The position numbers were made by a program, and so were the translations under genes. Positions 46,118 through 55,060 of a DNA stretch of 64,000 nucleotides are shown piece after piece. Source of the DNA: Verrucomicrobiota bacterium (GTDB taxonomy: Bacteria > Verrucomicrobiota > Verrucomicrobiia > Verrucomicrobiales > DEV007). The stretch lies in the NCBI GenBank assembly GCA_018970725.1, contig JAGWVU010000007.1, forward strand, positions 1-64,000, in the 5' to 3' direction. Numbering within the stretch: the first letter of the stretch is position 1; the number at the start of each line of letters is the position of its first letter. The notes under the pieces are model-generated. The model did not search any database, was not told where the DNA came from, and saw only the letters and a list, made by a program, of their open reading frames with translations.

Positions 46118-49100
46118 ATGCATCCGCTTGTGCGATTCCTCCCCGGCGGCCTCCTGCTCGCCACCGCCCTCGCCGCCCCCCCGACGCCGGAGCAGACCGA
46201 GTTTTTCGAGACCAAGGTCAGACCGCTCCTTGCCGGGCAATGCCTCGACTGCCATTCCGTGGCCGCGGGAAAACAAAAAGGCGGGCTCCTGCTGGATTCC
46301 AAAGCGGGCTGGGAAACCGGCGGAGACTCCGGGCCCGCCATCGTTCCCGGCCAGGCGGCCAAAAGTCTGCTCATCTCCGCGGTCAAGCGCTCGGGGGAAC
46401 GGGTGGAAGCGATGCCGCCCAAAAAGGCCCTCTCCGCGGAGGAAATCGCCCTGCTGGAACAATGGATCGACATGGGGGCTCCCGATCCCCGGCCCAAAGT
46501 GGAAGCCACCGGCGCCCTGGTGAAGACCTTTGATATCTCCAAGCGCAAGGCCGGACACTGGTGCTGGCAGCCGGTCTCCCGCCCCGTGCCCCCGACGGTC
46601 CGGCACGCGGATTGGCCGCGCCAACCGATTGATTCCTTCATCTTGCACCGCCTTGAATCCGCCGGTCTCCGCCCCGCGCCGCCGGCGGATCCGCGGACCT
46701 TGACCCGGCGGCTCTATCTGGACGTGACCGGTCTTCCCCCCTCCCCGGCGGATTTCGCCCGTCATGGGGTGGACGGTCCGGGATTCGATGCCGCCAAGGT
46801 GGTGGATGAACTGCTCGCCTCACCGCGTTTCGGTGAAAAATGGGCCCGTCACTGGATGGATCTGGTGCGTTATGCCGAAACCTGCGGCCATGAGTTCGAC
46901 TATGAGATCCCCAATGCCTGGCGTTACCGGGATTACCTGATCCGGGCCTTGAATCTGGACCTTCCTTACGACGTCTTCGTGCGGGAACACATCGCCGGGG
47001 ATCTGCTCGCGGAGCCGCGACGGCATCTGGTCGACCAGAGCAACGAGTCCGTGCTGGCCACCGGATTCTGGTATTTTCATGAAGCGGTGCACGCCCCCAC
47101 CGATGTCCGGCTCGACGAGGCGGAGCGGATGAACAACCAGATCGACGTATTCGGCAAGACGTTCCAAGGCCTCACCATTGCCTGCGCCCGCTGCCACGAC
47201 CACAAGTTCGATGCGATTTCCACCGCGGATTACTACGCGCTGACCGGTTATCTCCGCGGCACCTGCCGGACCGATTCCGTGGTGGACCCGGGCCGGCAAC
47301 GGGAGATCGCCGCCCGGGCGCAACTCGCTCTCCGCGCCCAGGCGATCCCCGTCCTCAGCCGCAAGGCCTCCCCCGGAAACGCATTCCTCGCCGCGCACGA
47401 TCTCGTCCGGGCCCGGATCGAGACCGGGGAGGCACAGGTCCAGCCGGATGCCGACGTCATCGCCAAAACGGCCGCGGAACGTGAGATGGATGCGGACCAG
47501 CTCGCCGCCTGGTGCCGCCTCCTCGCCGCCGAACCCTCAGAGCCCCGCACCCCGGCCGGTTTCTGGAGCTCGTGGGTCCGCAAACCGGAAATCCTGCCCG
47601 GCCTGGCGTCGGAGGCCCGCAACGCCCGGCAAAGTCTGGCGCGGTTCCGTCAGGAAACCGAGCTTTTCGCGGATTTTTCCGGGTCGTCGCTGCCCACCGG
47701 ATGGACCACCACCGGCCAGGCTTGGCAGCCGTCCGGTCCCCAGCCCGGCGCCGCTTTTTCCAGCGGTCACCCGGTCAGTTCCCCCGGCATGGTTTCCAGT
47801 GCGCTGCTGGGCGAGGCCCACGTCGGCACCCTGCGCTCCCCCACCTTCCCCACGCCGACACCGCAGATCCATATCCGCATGCGCTCGGATCAGGTGCTGG
47901 CCCGGGTCGTCACCGCAAACTACCACATGGCGGCTTTCAGCCGGCTCCTCTTCGGCGGGACCATCCGTTCCAAGGACGAGACGGCGACGGGTGATACCTT
48001 CCGTTGGATCAGCCTGGAGGGCGACCTCCGGAAATACGTGGGCCAGAATTCCTACCTTGAGTTCGTCGACAGCGGGAACGGGCACGCCACCATCGACGAA
48101 ATCCGTTTTTCCAACGGCCCGCGGCCTCCGGCGGAATTTCCGGCGCTCCTTGACCGCCTGCTGGCGGATGGCGGGGCGGCCCCGGCCGGGGCGTCCGACC
48201 TGGCCGGGCGGCTCGACGCCCTTTGGCAGGAAGAGGTGGAAGGACGGGGCGACGCGGCGGTGCTCGACTGGCTCCTCGGGCAAGAGCTGGTGCCGGGGAC
48301 GGAAGCGAAGGATTTCCGTGCCGTGGTCGCGCAAGGGGCCACGCTGGCCGCCAAACTCCCCGCCCCCCAGTTTGCCCTCACCATGGCGCAGGGCACTCCG
48401 GAAAACGGGTTCATCTCCATCCGGGGCAGTCACCTGAACCGGGGAGCGGAGGTTCCCAACCGCTATCTGGAAGCGCTCGGAGGGGAGCGGGGAACCCGGC
48501 TTGACCTGGCCGGCCAGATCGTCTCCACCGGAAATCCCCTTGCCGCCCGCGTCATGGTCAACCGGCTTTGGCATCACCTCTTCGACCGCGGCCTGGTCCG
48601 AACGGTGGATGATTTCGGGGTGCTCGGCGAAACCCCGAGTCACCCGGAACTGCTCGACTGGTTGGCCCGGGATTTTATGGAGCACGGCTGGTCGGTAAAG
48701 CGCAGCCTGCGTCAGATGCTGCTCTCAGCAACCTACGCGCAGGCTTCCACGGCGCATCCGGAGCTCGATTCCAAGGTCATCGCGCGGGTGGATCCCGCCA
48801 ACGTCCTGCTCCACCGGGCCCCGGTCCGGCGCCTCACCGCCGAGGAAATCCGGGATGCGATCCTTGCGGTATCCGGGCGTCTCGATCCCACCGCCTTCGG
48901 TCCTGCGGTGCCCACCTACCGCAGCGCCTTCATGACCGGGCGCGGTGCCCGTCCGAGCGGACCGCTCGATGGCGCGGGAAGGCGCACCGTCTATCTTTCA
49001 GTCTACCGCAACTTCCTCAACCCGATGCTGCTCGCGTTCGATATGCCGAATCCGTTCGGGCCCAAGGGCAGGCGAGGGACGTCGAACGTGCCCGCCCAAG

Positions 49101-49369
49101 CCCTGACCCTGCTCAACGATCCCTTCGTCCTCGAGCAAGCCGCTTACTGGGCCTCACACGAGACCTCGGCCCCCTCGCTGGCTCCCGGCGAGCGTCTCGC
49201 GGTCATGCTGGAGCGCGCCACCGGGGACCTCCCCGAGGCCCGTGAACTGAACCGGCTCCAAGCCTTCTGGCAGGCCCAGACCGCGGCCTGCCAAGGCGAT
49301 GCCCAGCGCGCCTGGACCGACGTGGCCCATCTCTTGTTCAACACGAAGGACTTCCTCTACATCCGATGA
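46118..49369 (+). CDS. PSCyt1-DUF1549-DUF1553 multidomain protein
   Basis: The 1083-residue protein has a signal peptide (about 1-20), a planctomycete-type cytochrome c domain (CLDCH 42-46) and DUF1549 with KWARHWMDLVRYAET and a second CARCH (356-360). A middle beta-rich region (about 520-690) is followed by a C-terminal DUF1553 (VMVNRLWHHLFDRGLVRTVDDFG, then NFLNPMLLAFDMPNPFG and VPAQALTLLNDPFV). This architecture is a hallmark of Planctomycetes and Verrucomicrobia and is often associated with sulfated polysaccharide use. The ATG at 46118 has GGAAGG close upstream. It overlaps the DUF1501 gene by four bases (ATGA). Confidence 0.92.
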   Translation: MHPLVRFLPGGLLLATALAAPPTPEQTEFFETKVRPLLAGQCLDCHSVAAGKQKGGLLLDSKAGWETGGDSGPAIVPGQAAKSLLISAVKRSGERVEAMPPKKALSAEEIALLEQWIDMGAPDPRPKVEATGALVKTFDISKRKAGHWCWQPVSRPVPPTVRHADWPRQPIDSFILHRLESAGLRPAPPADPRTLTRRLYLDVTGLPPSPADFARHGVDGPGFDAAKVVDELLASPRFGEKWARHWMDLVRYAETCGHEFDYEIPNAWRYRDYLIRALNLDLPYDVFVREHIAGDLLAEPRRHLVDQSNESVLATGFWYFHEAVHAPTDVRLDEAERMNNQIDVFGKTFQGLTIACARCHDHKFDAISTADYYALTGYLRGTCRTDSVVDPGRQREIAARAQLALRAQAIPVLSRKASPGNAFLAAHDLVRARIETGEAQVQPDADVIAKTAAEREMDADQLAAWCRLLAAEPSEPRTPAGFWSSWVRKPEILPGLASEARNARQSLARFRQETELFADFSGSSLPTGWTTTGQAWQPSGPQPGAAFSSGHPVSSPGMVSSALLGEAHVGTLRSPTFPTPTPQIHIRMRSDQVLARVVTANYHMAAFSRLLFGGTIRSKDETATGDTFRWISLEGDLRKYVGQNSYLEFVDSGNGHATIDEIRFSNGPRPPAEFPALLDRLLADGGAAPAGASDLAGRLDALWQEEVEGRGDAAVLDWLLGQELVPGTEAKDFRAVVAQGATLAAKLPAPQFALTMAQGTPENGFISIRGSHLNRGAEVPNRYLEALGGERGTRLDLAGQIVSTGNPLAARVMVNRLWHHLFDRGLVRTVDDFGVLGETPSHPELLDWLARDFMEHGWSVKRSLRQMLLSATYAQASTAHPELDSKVIARVDPANVLLHRAPVRRLTAEEIRDAILAVSGRLDPTAFGPAVPTYRSAFMTGRGARPSGPLDGAGRRTVYLSVYRNFLNPMLLAFDMPNPFGPKGRRGTSNVPAQALTLLNDPFVLEQAAYWASHETSAPSLAPGERLAVMLERATGDLPEARELNRLQAFWQAQTAACQGDAQRAWTDVAHLLFNTKDFLYIR

Positions 49370-50781
49370 AACCCTCCCATCATTGCCAACGCTTCGCGCC
49401 TCCGTCTCCTTCGCGTCGCGCCATGCTCCGCCATTGCGCCCTGGGCTTCGGCGGGGTTGCTCTCCAAGCGTTGCAACAAGCAGCCGCCGGCCCCGTCGCC
49501 CCGCATTTTCCGGCCCGGGCGCGCCACGTGATTTTCCTCTATATGGACGGAGGCCCCTCGCAGGTGGATACCTTCGACTACAAACCCGCCCTCGCCAAAT
49601 ACGACGGTCAGGATCCGCGTCAGGTCATTGGAGCCCTGGCACCGACCCAATTCGACAACGTCGGAAAGCTCCTCAAGAACCAGTGGGAGTTCAAACAGCA
49701 CGGTCAGGCCGGGCATTGGATCAGCTCGTTGTTTCCTCACCTGTCCACCGTTGCCGATGAGTTGGCCGTCGTGAAATCGATGACCTCGAGATTTCCCGAA
49801 CATACTTCCGCGAATTATTTCCTGCATACCGGCAGCGGCTTGCAGGGCCGCCCCAGCATGGGCGCGTGGGCCGGCTATGGGCTGGGCTCGGAGAATGACA
49901 ATCTTCCCGGTTTCATCGTCCTCAACGGCGGACTCATCCCGCCCGGAGGTCTCGATTGCTTCGGCTCCGGTTTCCTTCCCGCCACCTATCAAGGATCCAT
50001 CTTCCTGCCGAAGCCTGAGCCCATCGCCAACATCCAACCCCTGGAACCGTCCAAGGCCTTGCAACGCAACAAACTGGATGCCTTGCGCGACCTCGATGCC
50101 GCCACGCTGGAAGAGTCCGGCCATGACCGGGAGATCGATGCCGCCATCAAGAATTATGAAACCGCTTTCCGGATGCAGTCCGCGGTCCCGGAATTGATGG
50201 ATCTGCGCGGGGAATCCGAAGCGGTAAAGACGCTCTACGGAATGAGCGCCGCGTATCCCAACACGCGCACCTTCGCGCTGCAATGCCTCATCGCCCGCCG
50301 CCTTGTGGAACGCGGAGTCCGCTTCATTGAGCTGACTTGTCCCAACGGAAACGGGGACCGCTGGGATCAACACGGAAACCTCATCGAAGGACACAACAAG
50401 AATTGTGTCACCGTGGATCAACCGATCGCCGCCCTCATCACCGATCTCAAACGGCTCGGTCTTCTCGAAACCACCTTGCTCGTCTGGGCCGGGGAATTCG
50501 GACGCACACCTTTCGCCCAAGGCACCAACGGGCGGGATCACAACCAGTTCGGATTCACCATCTGGATGGCGGGCGGCGGGGTCAAGCCCGGCGTGTCGGT
50601 CGGACGCACCGATGACTTCGGTTACAAAGCCGTGGAGGACCGCTTTGAGATCCATGATCTCCATGCCACCATGTTGCACCTGCTGGGGATCGAACACACC
50701 AAAAGCACCTTCCGGTTCGGCGGGCGGGACATGCGCCTCACCGATGTCCACGGGCACCTCATGCATCAGGTGATCGCCTGA
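49366..50781 (+). CDS. DUF1501 secreted protein, Tat signal
   Basis: The 471-residue product has a twin-arginine signal (SRRAMLRHCALGFGG) and is a DUF1501 protein of the alkaline-phosphatase/sulfatase superfamily. Landmarks are HVIFLYMDGGPSQVDTFDYKP, SSLFPHLSTVADELAVVKSM, HGTSRFPEHTSAN-like segments, VWAGEFGRTPFAQGTNGRDH and DLHATMLHLLGIEH. The metal-binding pattern fits a hydrolase, but no substrate is proven. Almost every DUF1501 gene follows a DUF1549-DUF1553 gene, as here with a four-base overlap. Confidence 0.92.
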   Translation: MKPSHHCQRFAPPSPSRRAMLRHCALGFGGVALQALQQAAAGPVAPHFPARARHVIFLYMDGGPSQVDTFDYKPALAKYDGQDPRQVIGALAPTQFDNVGKLLKNQWEFKQHGQAGHWISSLFPHLSTVADELAVVKSMTSRFPEHTSANYFLHTGSGLQGRPSMGAWAGYGLGSENDNLPGFIVLNGGLIPPGGLDCFGSGFLPATYQGSIFLPKPEPIANIQPLEPSKALQRNKLDALRDLDAATLEESGHDREIDAAIKNYETAFRMQSAVPELMDLRGESEAVKTLYGMSAAYPNTRTFALQCLIARRLVERGVRFIELTCPNGNGDRWDQHGNLIEGHNKNCVTVDQPIAALITDLKRLGLLETTLLVWAGEFGRTPFAQGTNGRDHNQFGFTIWMAGGGVKPGVSVGRTDDFGYKAVEDRFEIHDLHATMLHLLGIEHTKSTFRFGGRDMRLTDVHGHLMHQVIA

Positions 50782-50822
50782 CGATTCCTGTGATCGGTTG
50801 CCGGAGCTCCGGTCGATTCCGG

Positions 50823-51851
50823 TCAATCCATTTCCCCCAAACATCCCGGACAGTTCTGCACCCAGTGTCCCGGGGCCAGCTGGATCAGCGCGGGCGGGCG
50901 GTCCACGAGGCATTGCTCACGGGTCCTGGTCTGGCACCGCTCGCGGAAAGCACATCCGGAGATCGGCTGCGCCAGATTGGGCGGTTGGCCCGGGATGGTC
51001 GGCAACTCGCGCCCTTTCGGCTGGAGAGCCGGGATGGAGCGCTGCAAGGCCCGCGTGTAGGCATGGCGCGGATTGGCGAAAAGGACGTCGACCGGTGCGG
51101 ATTCCACCACCCGGCCGGCATACATTACGTGGACGACATCGCAAAAATCCGAGACCAGTGCGAGGTCGTGCGTGATGAAGATCATGGCCGTGCCCAGCTC
51201 CCGCTGCCGGGCGCGGATCAAGTCGAGCACCTGACGTTGCACCGTGACATCGAGGGCGGTGGTCGGTTCGTCCGCAATCAGAATCTCGGGCCGGGTGATC
51301 AGGGCCATGGCGATCATCACCCGTTGCCGCATCCCGCCGGAGAATTCGTGAGGATACGCCTCCATCCGTTTCTCCGGGTCCGGAATCCCGACGGCCGCGA
51401 GTTCGGCGATGGCGCGGGCCCGGGCGTCTGACTTGGAGAGCTTTTCATGGAGGCGCAACGGCTCCATCACTTGCGTCGAAATCCTGAGGTAGGGATTCAA
51501 CGAAGTCATCGGGTCCTGAAAAATCACGGAGACCCGCTTGCCACGAACCTGCCGGAGTTCCGGCTCGGACAGGGTGAGGAGATCCTTGCCCCCGAGCAAG
51601 GCCGTGCCGCCCTCGATCCGTCCGGGCGGCTTCGGGATCAGCCCGAGGAGGGAAAGACAGGTCACCGACTTGCCGGAACCGGATTCACCCACGATGCCGA
51701 GGGTCTGACCGCGCTTGAGCTTGAAGGAAACGCCATCGACGGCCCGCACCACGCCATCCCGGGTGTGGAACGAAGTCCTGAGGTCGCGCACGTCAAGAAG
51801 CGGGGCGGGCACGGGACCAGTCTGCGGTGCCTTTCCCCGGGACGCAAGCAA
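50823..51851 (-). CDS. ABC transporter ATP-binding protein, OppD/DppD type
   Basis: The 342-residue cytoplasmic ATPase has Walker A GESGSGKS (55-62), signature SGGMRQRV, Walker [12 protein letters not shown] and the OppD C-terminal segment with CxFxxRC ([16 protein letters not shown]) that binds an iron-sulfur cluster in relatives. It should power peptide or nickel uptake. The start is uncertain: TTG at 51851 or GTG at 51812, just before the conserved [12 protein letters not shown]. No permease or binding-protein genes are adjacent, so it is an orphan subunit here. Confidence 0.9.
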   Translation of the reverse strand: MLASRGKAPQTGPVPAPLLDVRDLRTSFHTRDGVVRAVDGVSFKLKRGQTLGIVGESGSGKSVTCLSLLGLIPKPPGRIEGGTALLGGKDLLTLSEPELRQVRGKRVSVIFQDPMTSLNPYLRISTQVMEPLRLHEKLSKSDARARAIAELAAVGIPDPEKRMEAYPHEFSGGMRQRVMIAMALITRPEILIADEPTTALDVTVQRQVLDLIRARQRELGTAMIFITHDLALVSDFCDVVHVMYAGRVVESAPVDVLFANPRHAYTRALQRSIPALQPKGRELPTIPGQPPNLAQPISGCAFRERCQTRTREQCLVDRPPALIQLAPGHWVQNCPGCLGEMD

Positions 51852-51870
51852 TCAGCGCGGCAGCATTCAC

Positions 51871-51899
51871 TTGCCGCCTTTCCCGGCCCCGGCTATCGG
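51871..51899 (+). promoter_or_regulatory. Promoter of the dehydrogenase gene, leaderless spacing
   Basis: TTGCCG (51871-51876) and TATCGG (51894-51899) are 17 bp apart. Only six bases separate the -10 from the ATG at 51906, so transcription would begin at the start codon itself. Confidence 0.6.
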
Positions 51900-51905
51900 T
51901 AGCCC

Positions 51906-52778
51906 ATGTTTTCCGGCAAGTTGGAGAAAGTCGGCGTGATCGGCCTCGGCATCGTCGGGTCACGGGTGGCCGAGAACCTGCGCCAAGCCCAGAAACACGT
52001 TTACGTCTGGAGCCGCACGCCGAAGCCCGAACCCAACTTCATGGGCTCACCGGCGGAGATCGCGGCCAACGCGGAAGCGGTGCAGCTGTTTGTCACGAAC
52101 GGGGAGGCGGTGCTTCAGGCGATCGAGGCGATGGAGCCGAACCTGCACCGCGGGCATCTCATCCTGAATCACGCCACGATCGATCCGGCCACCACGCGGA
52201 AGGCGGCCCGCATCGTGCAGGCCCACGGCGCCTCCTTCCTCGACTGCCCCTTCACCGGGAGCAAAATGGCGGCGGAGAAAGGCCAGCTCGTGTATTACGT
52301 CGGCGGGGACGCCCAGGTGGTCGACCGGGCCCGCCCCCTCCTCGCCCTGACCTCCAAGCACATCCTCCATGTGGGTGATATCGGAGACGCGACGGTCCTG
52401 AAGATCACGACGAACATGATCTCGGGGGCCACGGTCCAAATCCTGAGCGAGGCCTTGGCCGTGACCACCGCCCAGGGGGTCGACGGGCGGAAGCTGCTCG
52501 AGGCTTTGGGCCACAACGCCTGCTGCTCGGACCTGATCCGGATGAAACTGCCTGCGATGCTCGAGGAGAACTACGAACCGCATTTCTCCCTCAAGAACAT
52601 GTTCAAGGATGCCCAGCTCGCCTTGGCCCTGGCCAATGCCACCAAAACCGAGACCCCCGCGCTCTCGACCACCGCGAGCCTCATGTTCAAGGCGATCCAG
52701 CAAGGCCACGGCGACGAGGATTACTCGGTCCTCGCCTCCAACTATCGCAAAACCGAACAGGCGGAACATGCGGGCTGA
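51906..52778 (+). CDS. 3-Hydroxyisobutyrate dehydrogenase/glyoxylate reductase family
   Basis: The 290-residue enzyme belongs to the beta-hydroxyacid dehydrogenase family. It has the dinucleotide-binding GLGIVGSRVAENL (13-25), the family pattern FLDCPFTGSKMAAEKGQL, with a likely catalytic Lys in ATVLKITTNMI, and a C-terminal helical domain. It may reduce succinic semialdehyde, glyoxylate or a similar acid with NAD(P)H. It shares 11 bases with the following YgfZ-like gene, so the pair is co-translated. Confidence 0.86.
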   Translation: MFSGKLEKVGVIGLGIVGSRVAENLRQAQKHVYVWSRTPKPEPNFMGSPAEIAANAEAVQLFVTNGEAVLQAIEAMEPNLHRGHLILNHATIDPATTRKAARIVQAHGASFLDCPFTGSKMAAEKGQLVYYVGGDAQVVDRARPLLALTSKHILHVGDIGDATVLKITTNMISGATVQILSEALAVTTAQGVDGRKLLEALGHNACCSDLIRMKLPAMLEENYEPHFSLKNMFKDAQLALALANATKTETPALSTTASLMFKAIQQGHGDEDYSVLASNYRKTEQAEHAG

Positions 52779-53634
52779 AGGTTGGACCGATCTCAGCGGC
52801 CGCGCCAAATTCCAGCTCGCAGGGCCCGATGCCGAACGTTATCTCAACGGTCAGACGACCCAGGACGTGCGGCGCGCCACCTCCGGTCACGCCCTGCCCT
52901 CCCTGATCACCACGGCCAAGGGAAAGATCGAGGCGGACGTCTTCATCTCGCGCCACGGGACCGGGGCCTTCCTGATCGACGGCCCGGAGGAATTGCGGAT
53001 GGCCCTGCAACTCCGGCTCGACCGTTACCTGATCGCGGACAACGCCGCGCTGGACGATGTGAGCGAAGACTTCCATCTCTTCCACGTCCTCGGGACGGAG
53101 CCGGTCGCTCCGGAGCCCGGAACGTGTCGCCGGGCGAACCGGTTCGGTCTTCCCGGCTGGGATCTGCTGCTTCCGGCAACCCTTCTCCACCGCCCGGAAG
53201 GCCCGGAACTCGATCCGGAAACGCTGGAAGCCCTCCGGGTAGCCCACGGACTCCCCCGCTGGCCCAACGAACTGGACGGGGACGTGCTGCCCCAGGAGGC
53301 GGGCTTGGAGGACCGCTGCCTCGATTTCCACAAGGGTTGCTACATCGGTCAGGAAGTCATCTCACGGATCAAGAGCGCGGGCCGCGTCAACCGCTTGCTC
53401 CGCGCCCTCGTGGCCGACCCGGGAGCCACCCCGGCACCGGGCGCGCCCCTGTTTCTGGAGGACCGCGAGGTGGGCCGGATCACCAGTGTCGTGAAAAATG
53501 CGGACTTGGATCGAATGACGGCGCTCGCCTACGTCAAAAGGGACGCGTCCGCGCCCGGAACCCGGCTTCACGCGGGCGGCCCCGAAAAAACACTTTCCTC
53601 GTCCTTGGAAATCCGCGAAACTCCACTTTGTTGA
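52768..53634 (+). CDS. YgfZ/GcvT-like folate-binding protein
   Basis: The 288-residue product matches YgfZ, a tetrahydrofolate-dependent protein for iron-sulfur cluster repair and tRNA modification. The diagnostic KGCYIGQEVISRIKSAGRV is present with the conserved Cys, as is an N-terminal GcvT-like LNGQTTQDVR. The C-terminus has the GcvT barrel-like PGAPLFLEDREVGRITSV. It starts at ATG 52768 inside the upstream dehydrogenase gene. The iron-sulfur link fits the presence of mutY and other iron-sulfur users in the window. Confidence 0.88.
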   Translation: MRAEGWTDLSGRAKFQLAGPDAERYLNGQTTQDVRRATSGHALPSLITTAKGKIEADVFISRHGTGAFLIDGPEELRMALQLRLDRYLIADNAALDDVSEDFHLFHVLGTEPVAPEPGTCRRANRFGLPGWDLLLPATLLHRPEGPELDPETLEALRVAHGLPRWPNELDGDVLPQEAGLEDRCLDFHKGCYIGQEVISRIKSAGRVNRLLRALVADPGATPAPGAPLFLEDREVGRITSVVKNADLDRMTALAYVKRDASAPGTRLHAGGPEKTLSSSLEIRETPLC

Positions 53635-53674
53635 TCCCCTGACCTTCCGCGAAATCCCGCCCCTTGACCCACGG

Positions 53675-54982
53675 ATGAACGTTTCCTGCGCCGCAATCCC
53701 GGGCTCGTTGAGCTCGTTCGCCCTGATCTTTGCTTTGGCGCTGGCCTCCCTCACGGCGGCCGAGCCCAAACCCGAAGCGTCCGCCAAGGCCCAACCAGAC
53801 CGCGTCAGTCTGGACTTCGTCGTCGGGGACCGGGTCAGGCGCGTGGTGATTGAGCTCGACGCCGGGGCCGCTCCCAAGACGGTCGCGAATTTCAAAAAAC
53901 TGGTGCAAGAGGGCTTCTACGACGGACTCGCGGTGCATCGGGCGATCAACCATTACCTTGTGCAGATGGGCGATCCGTTGACCAAGGACGACAGCGCCAA
54001 GGGCAACTGGGGCACCGGTTCCCCGGGTTACACCCTCCCGGCTGAAATCAAGTTGGGTCATGCCCGCGGGGCCGTCGCCATGGCCCGCCTTCCGGACTCC
54101 CGGAATCCTTCCCGCGCCTCCAACGGCAGCCAGTTTTACATCGCCCTCGCGGAGATGCCCCAACTCGATGGCCAATACACCGTCTTCGGCCACGTGCTCA
54201 GCGGGATCGAACATCTCGACTTCATCACCGAGCAAACGACCGATACCAACGACATGCCGGTGCAGCGGATCAAACTGTCCGCCCAGATCGGCGAGGGCGA
54301 GGCCAAGTCCGCCCCGGTGGAAGCGCTCGCCCAAGGGGCCGGGACCCTGACCAAAGGAGCCACCTCACTCACCAAGGGGGCGGTTTCGGCCGCCTCCCAG
54401 GGCGTTCGCGCCGCCGGGGCCGTGGTCAAGGATGTCGACAAGGTCATCCCCAAAATCGATCTTCCCAAGGTCCCGTTCCTCGGAGGCAAGGCTTCCGGCG
54501 AAGCGGAGGCGGCCAAACCGGCTGCCGGGGCCGCGCCGACGGAACCCGGGATGCCTCAGCCGCCCCCGGCCGCCAAGCCCCAGGAGGTGATCCTCGAAGA
54601 AGTGCCTGCCGAAGCCGGGCCCAAGGAGAAAAGGCTCAAACTCCCTTCCCTCCCCAAGTTCCGCAAACCCGACGGTTCTGCGTTCCGCGATCCGATCCCC
54701 TCGGACGAACTGATCCCAACTTCCTCGACCGCCTCGCTGCCCGCGGCTCCGAAGCCTGCTCCGGCCCCGGCGCCAACCGTCCGCGCGGCCCCGCCGTTTC
54801 CCGCCGCGGTTCCCCCGGTTCCGGTCACGGCGTCCTCCACTTCAGCTCCGGACCCGGCTCCCGCCGTCCCGCCCCAGATCCAAAGCGCGCCCCCGACCGT
54901 TCCCGGCCAAGCCCCGGAGACAGACCCGGAACCCCCGAGGCAAAAGCGCATTTTCGGCAAGGTTATCACCCGTTTCTGGTGA
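53675..54982 (+). CDS. Secreted cyclophilin-type peptidyl-prolyl isomerase with long Pro/Ala tail
   Basis: The 435-residue protein has a signal peptide (about 1-28) and a cyclophilin domain (about 44-205): TVANFKKLVQEGFYDGLAVHR, SNGSQFYIAL and QYTVFGHVLSGIEHLDFI. It should accelerate proline isomerisation in exported proteins. After residue 210 it runs into about 225 residues of Ala, Pro, Lys and Thr with a KLPSLPKFRKP block and a closing RIFGKVITRFW. The tail may anchor the enzyme to the envelope. No catalytic residue is lost that I can see. Confidence 0.85.
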   Translation: MNVSCAAIPGSLSSFALIFALALASLTAAEPKPEASAKAQPDRVSLDFVVGDRVRRVVIELDAGAAPKTVANFKKLVQEGFYDGLAVHRAINHYLVQMGDPLTKDDSAKGNWGTGSPGYTLPAEIKLGHARGAVAMARLPDSRNPSRASNGSQFYIALAEMPQLDGQYTVFGHVLSGIEHLDFITEQTTDTNDMPVQRIKLSAQIGEGEAKSAPVEALAQGAGTLTKGATSLTKGAVSAASQGVRAAGAVVKDVDKVIPKIDLPKVPFLGGKASGEAEAAKPAAGAAPTEPGMPQPPPAAKPQEVILEEVPAEAGPKEKRLKLPSLPKFRKPDGSAFRDPIPSDELIPTSSTASLPAAPKPAPAPAPTVRAAPPFPAAVPPVPVTASSTSAPDPAPAVPPQIQSAPPTVPGQAPETDPEPPRQKRIFGKVITRFW

Positions 54983-55060
54983 TCGGCCCGCACGGCGGAA
55001 CCTCACCGCGCCGACCATTTTCCGGGTGGCCTTCTCCCCGCCTCCCGCGTAGATAACCGG

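Noticed and set aside
50801-50812. Terminator at CCGGAGCTCCGG between DUF1501 and the OppD-type gene
   Set aside because: A perfect palindrome, but no loop beyond the dyad and no T-run on either strand.
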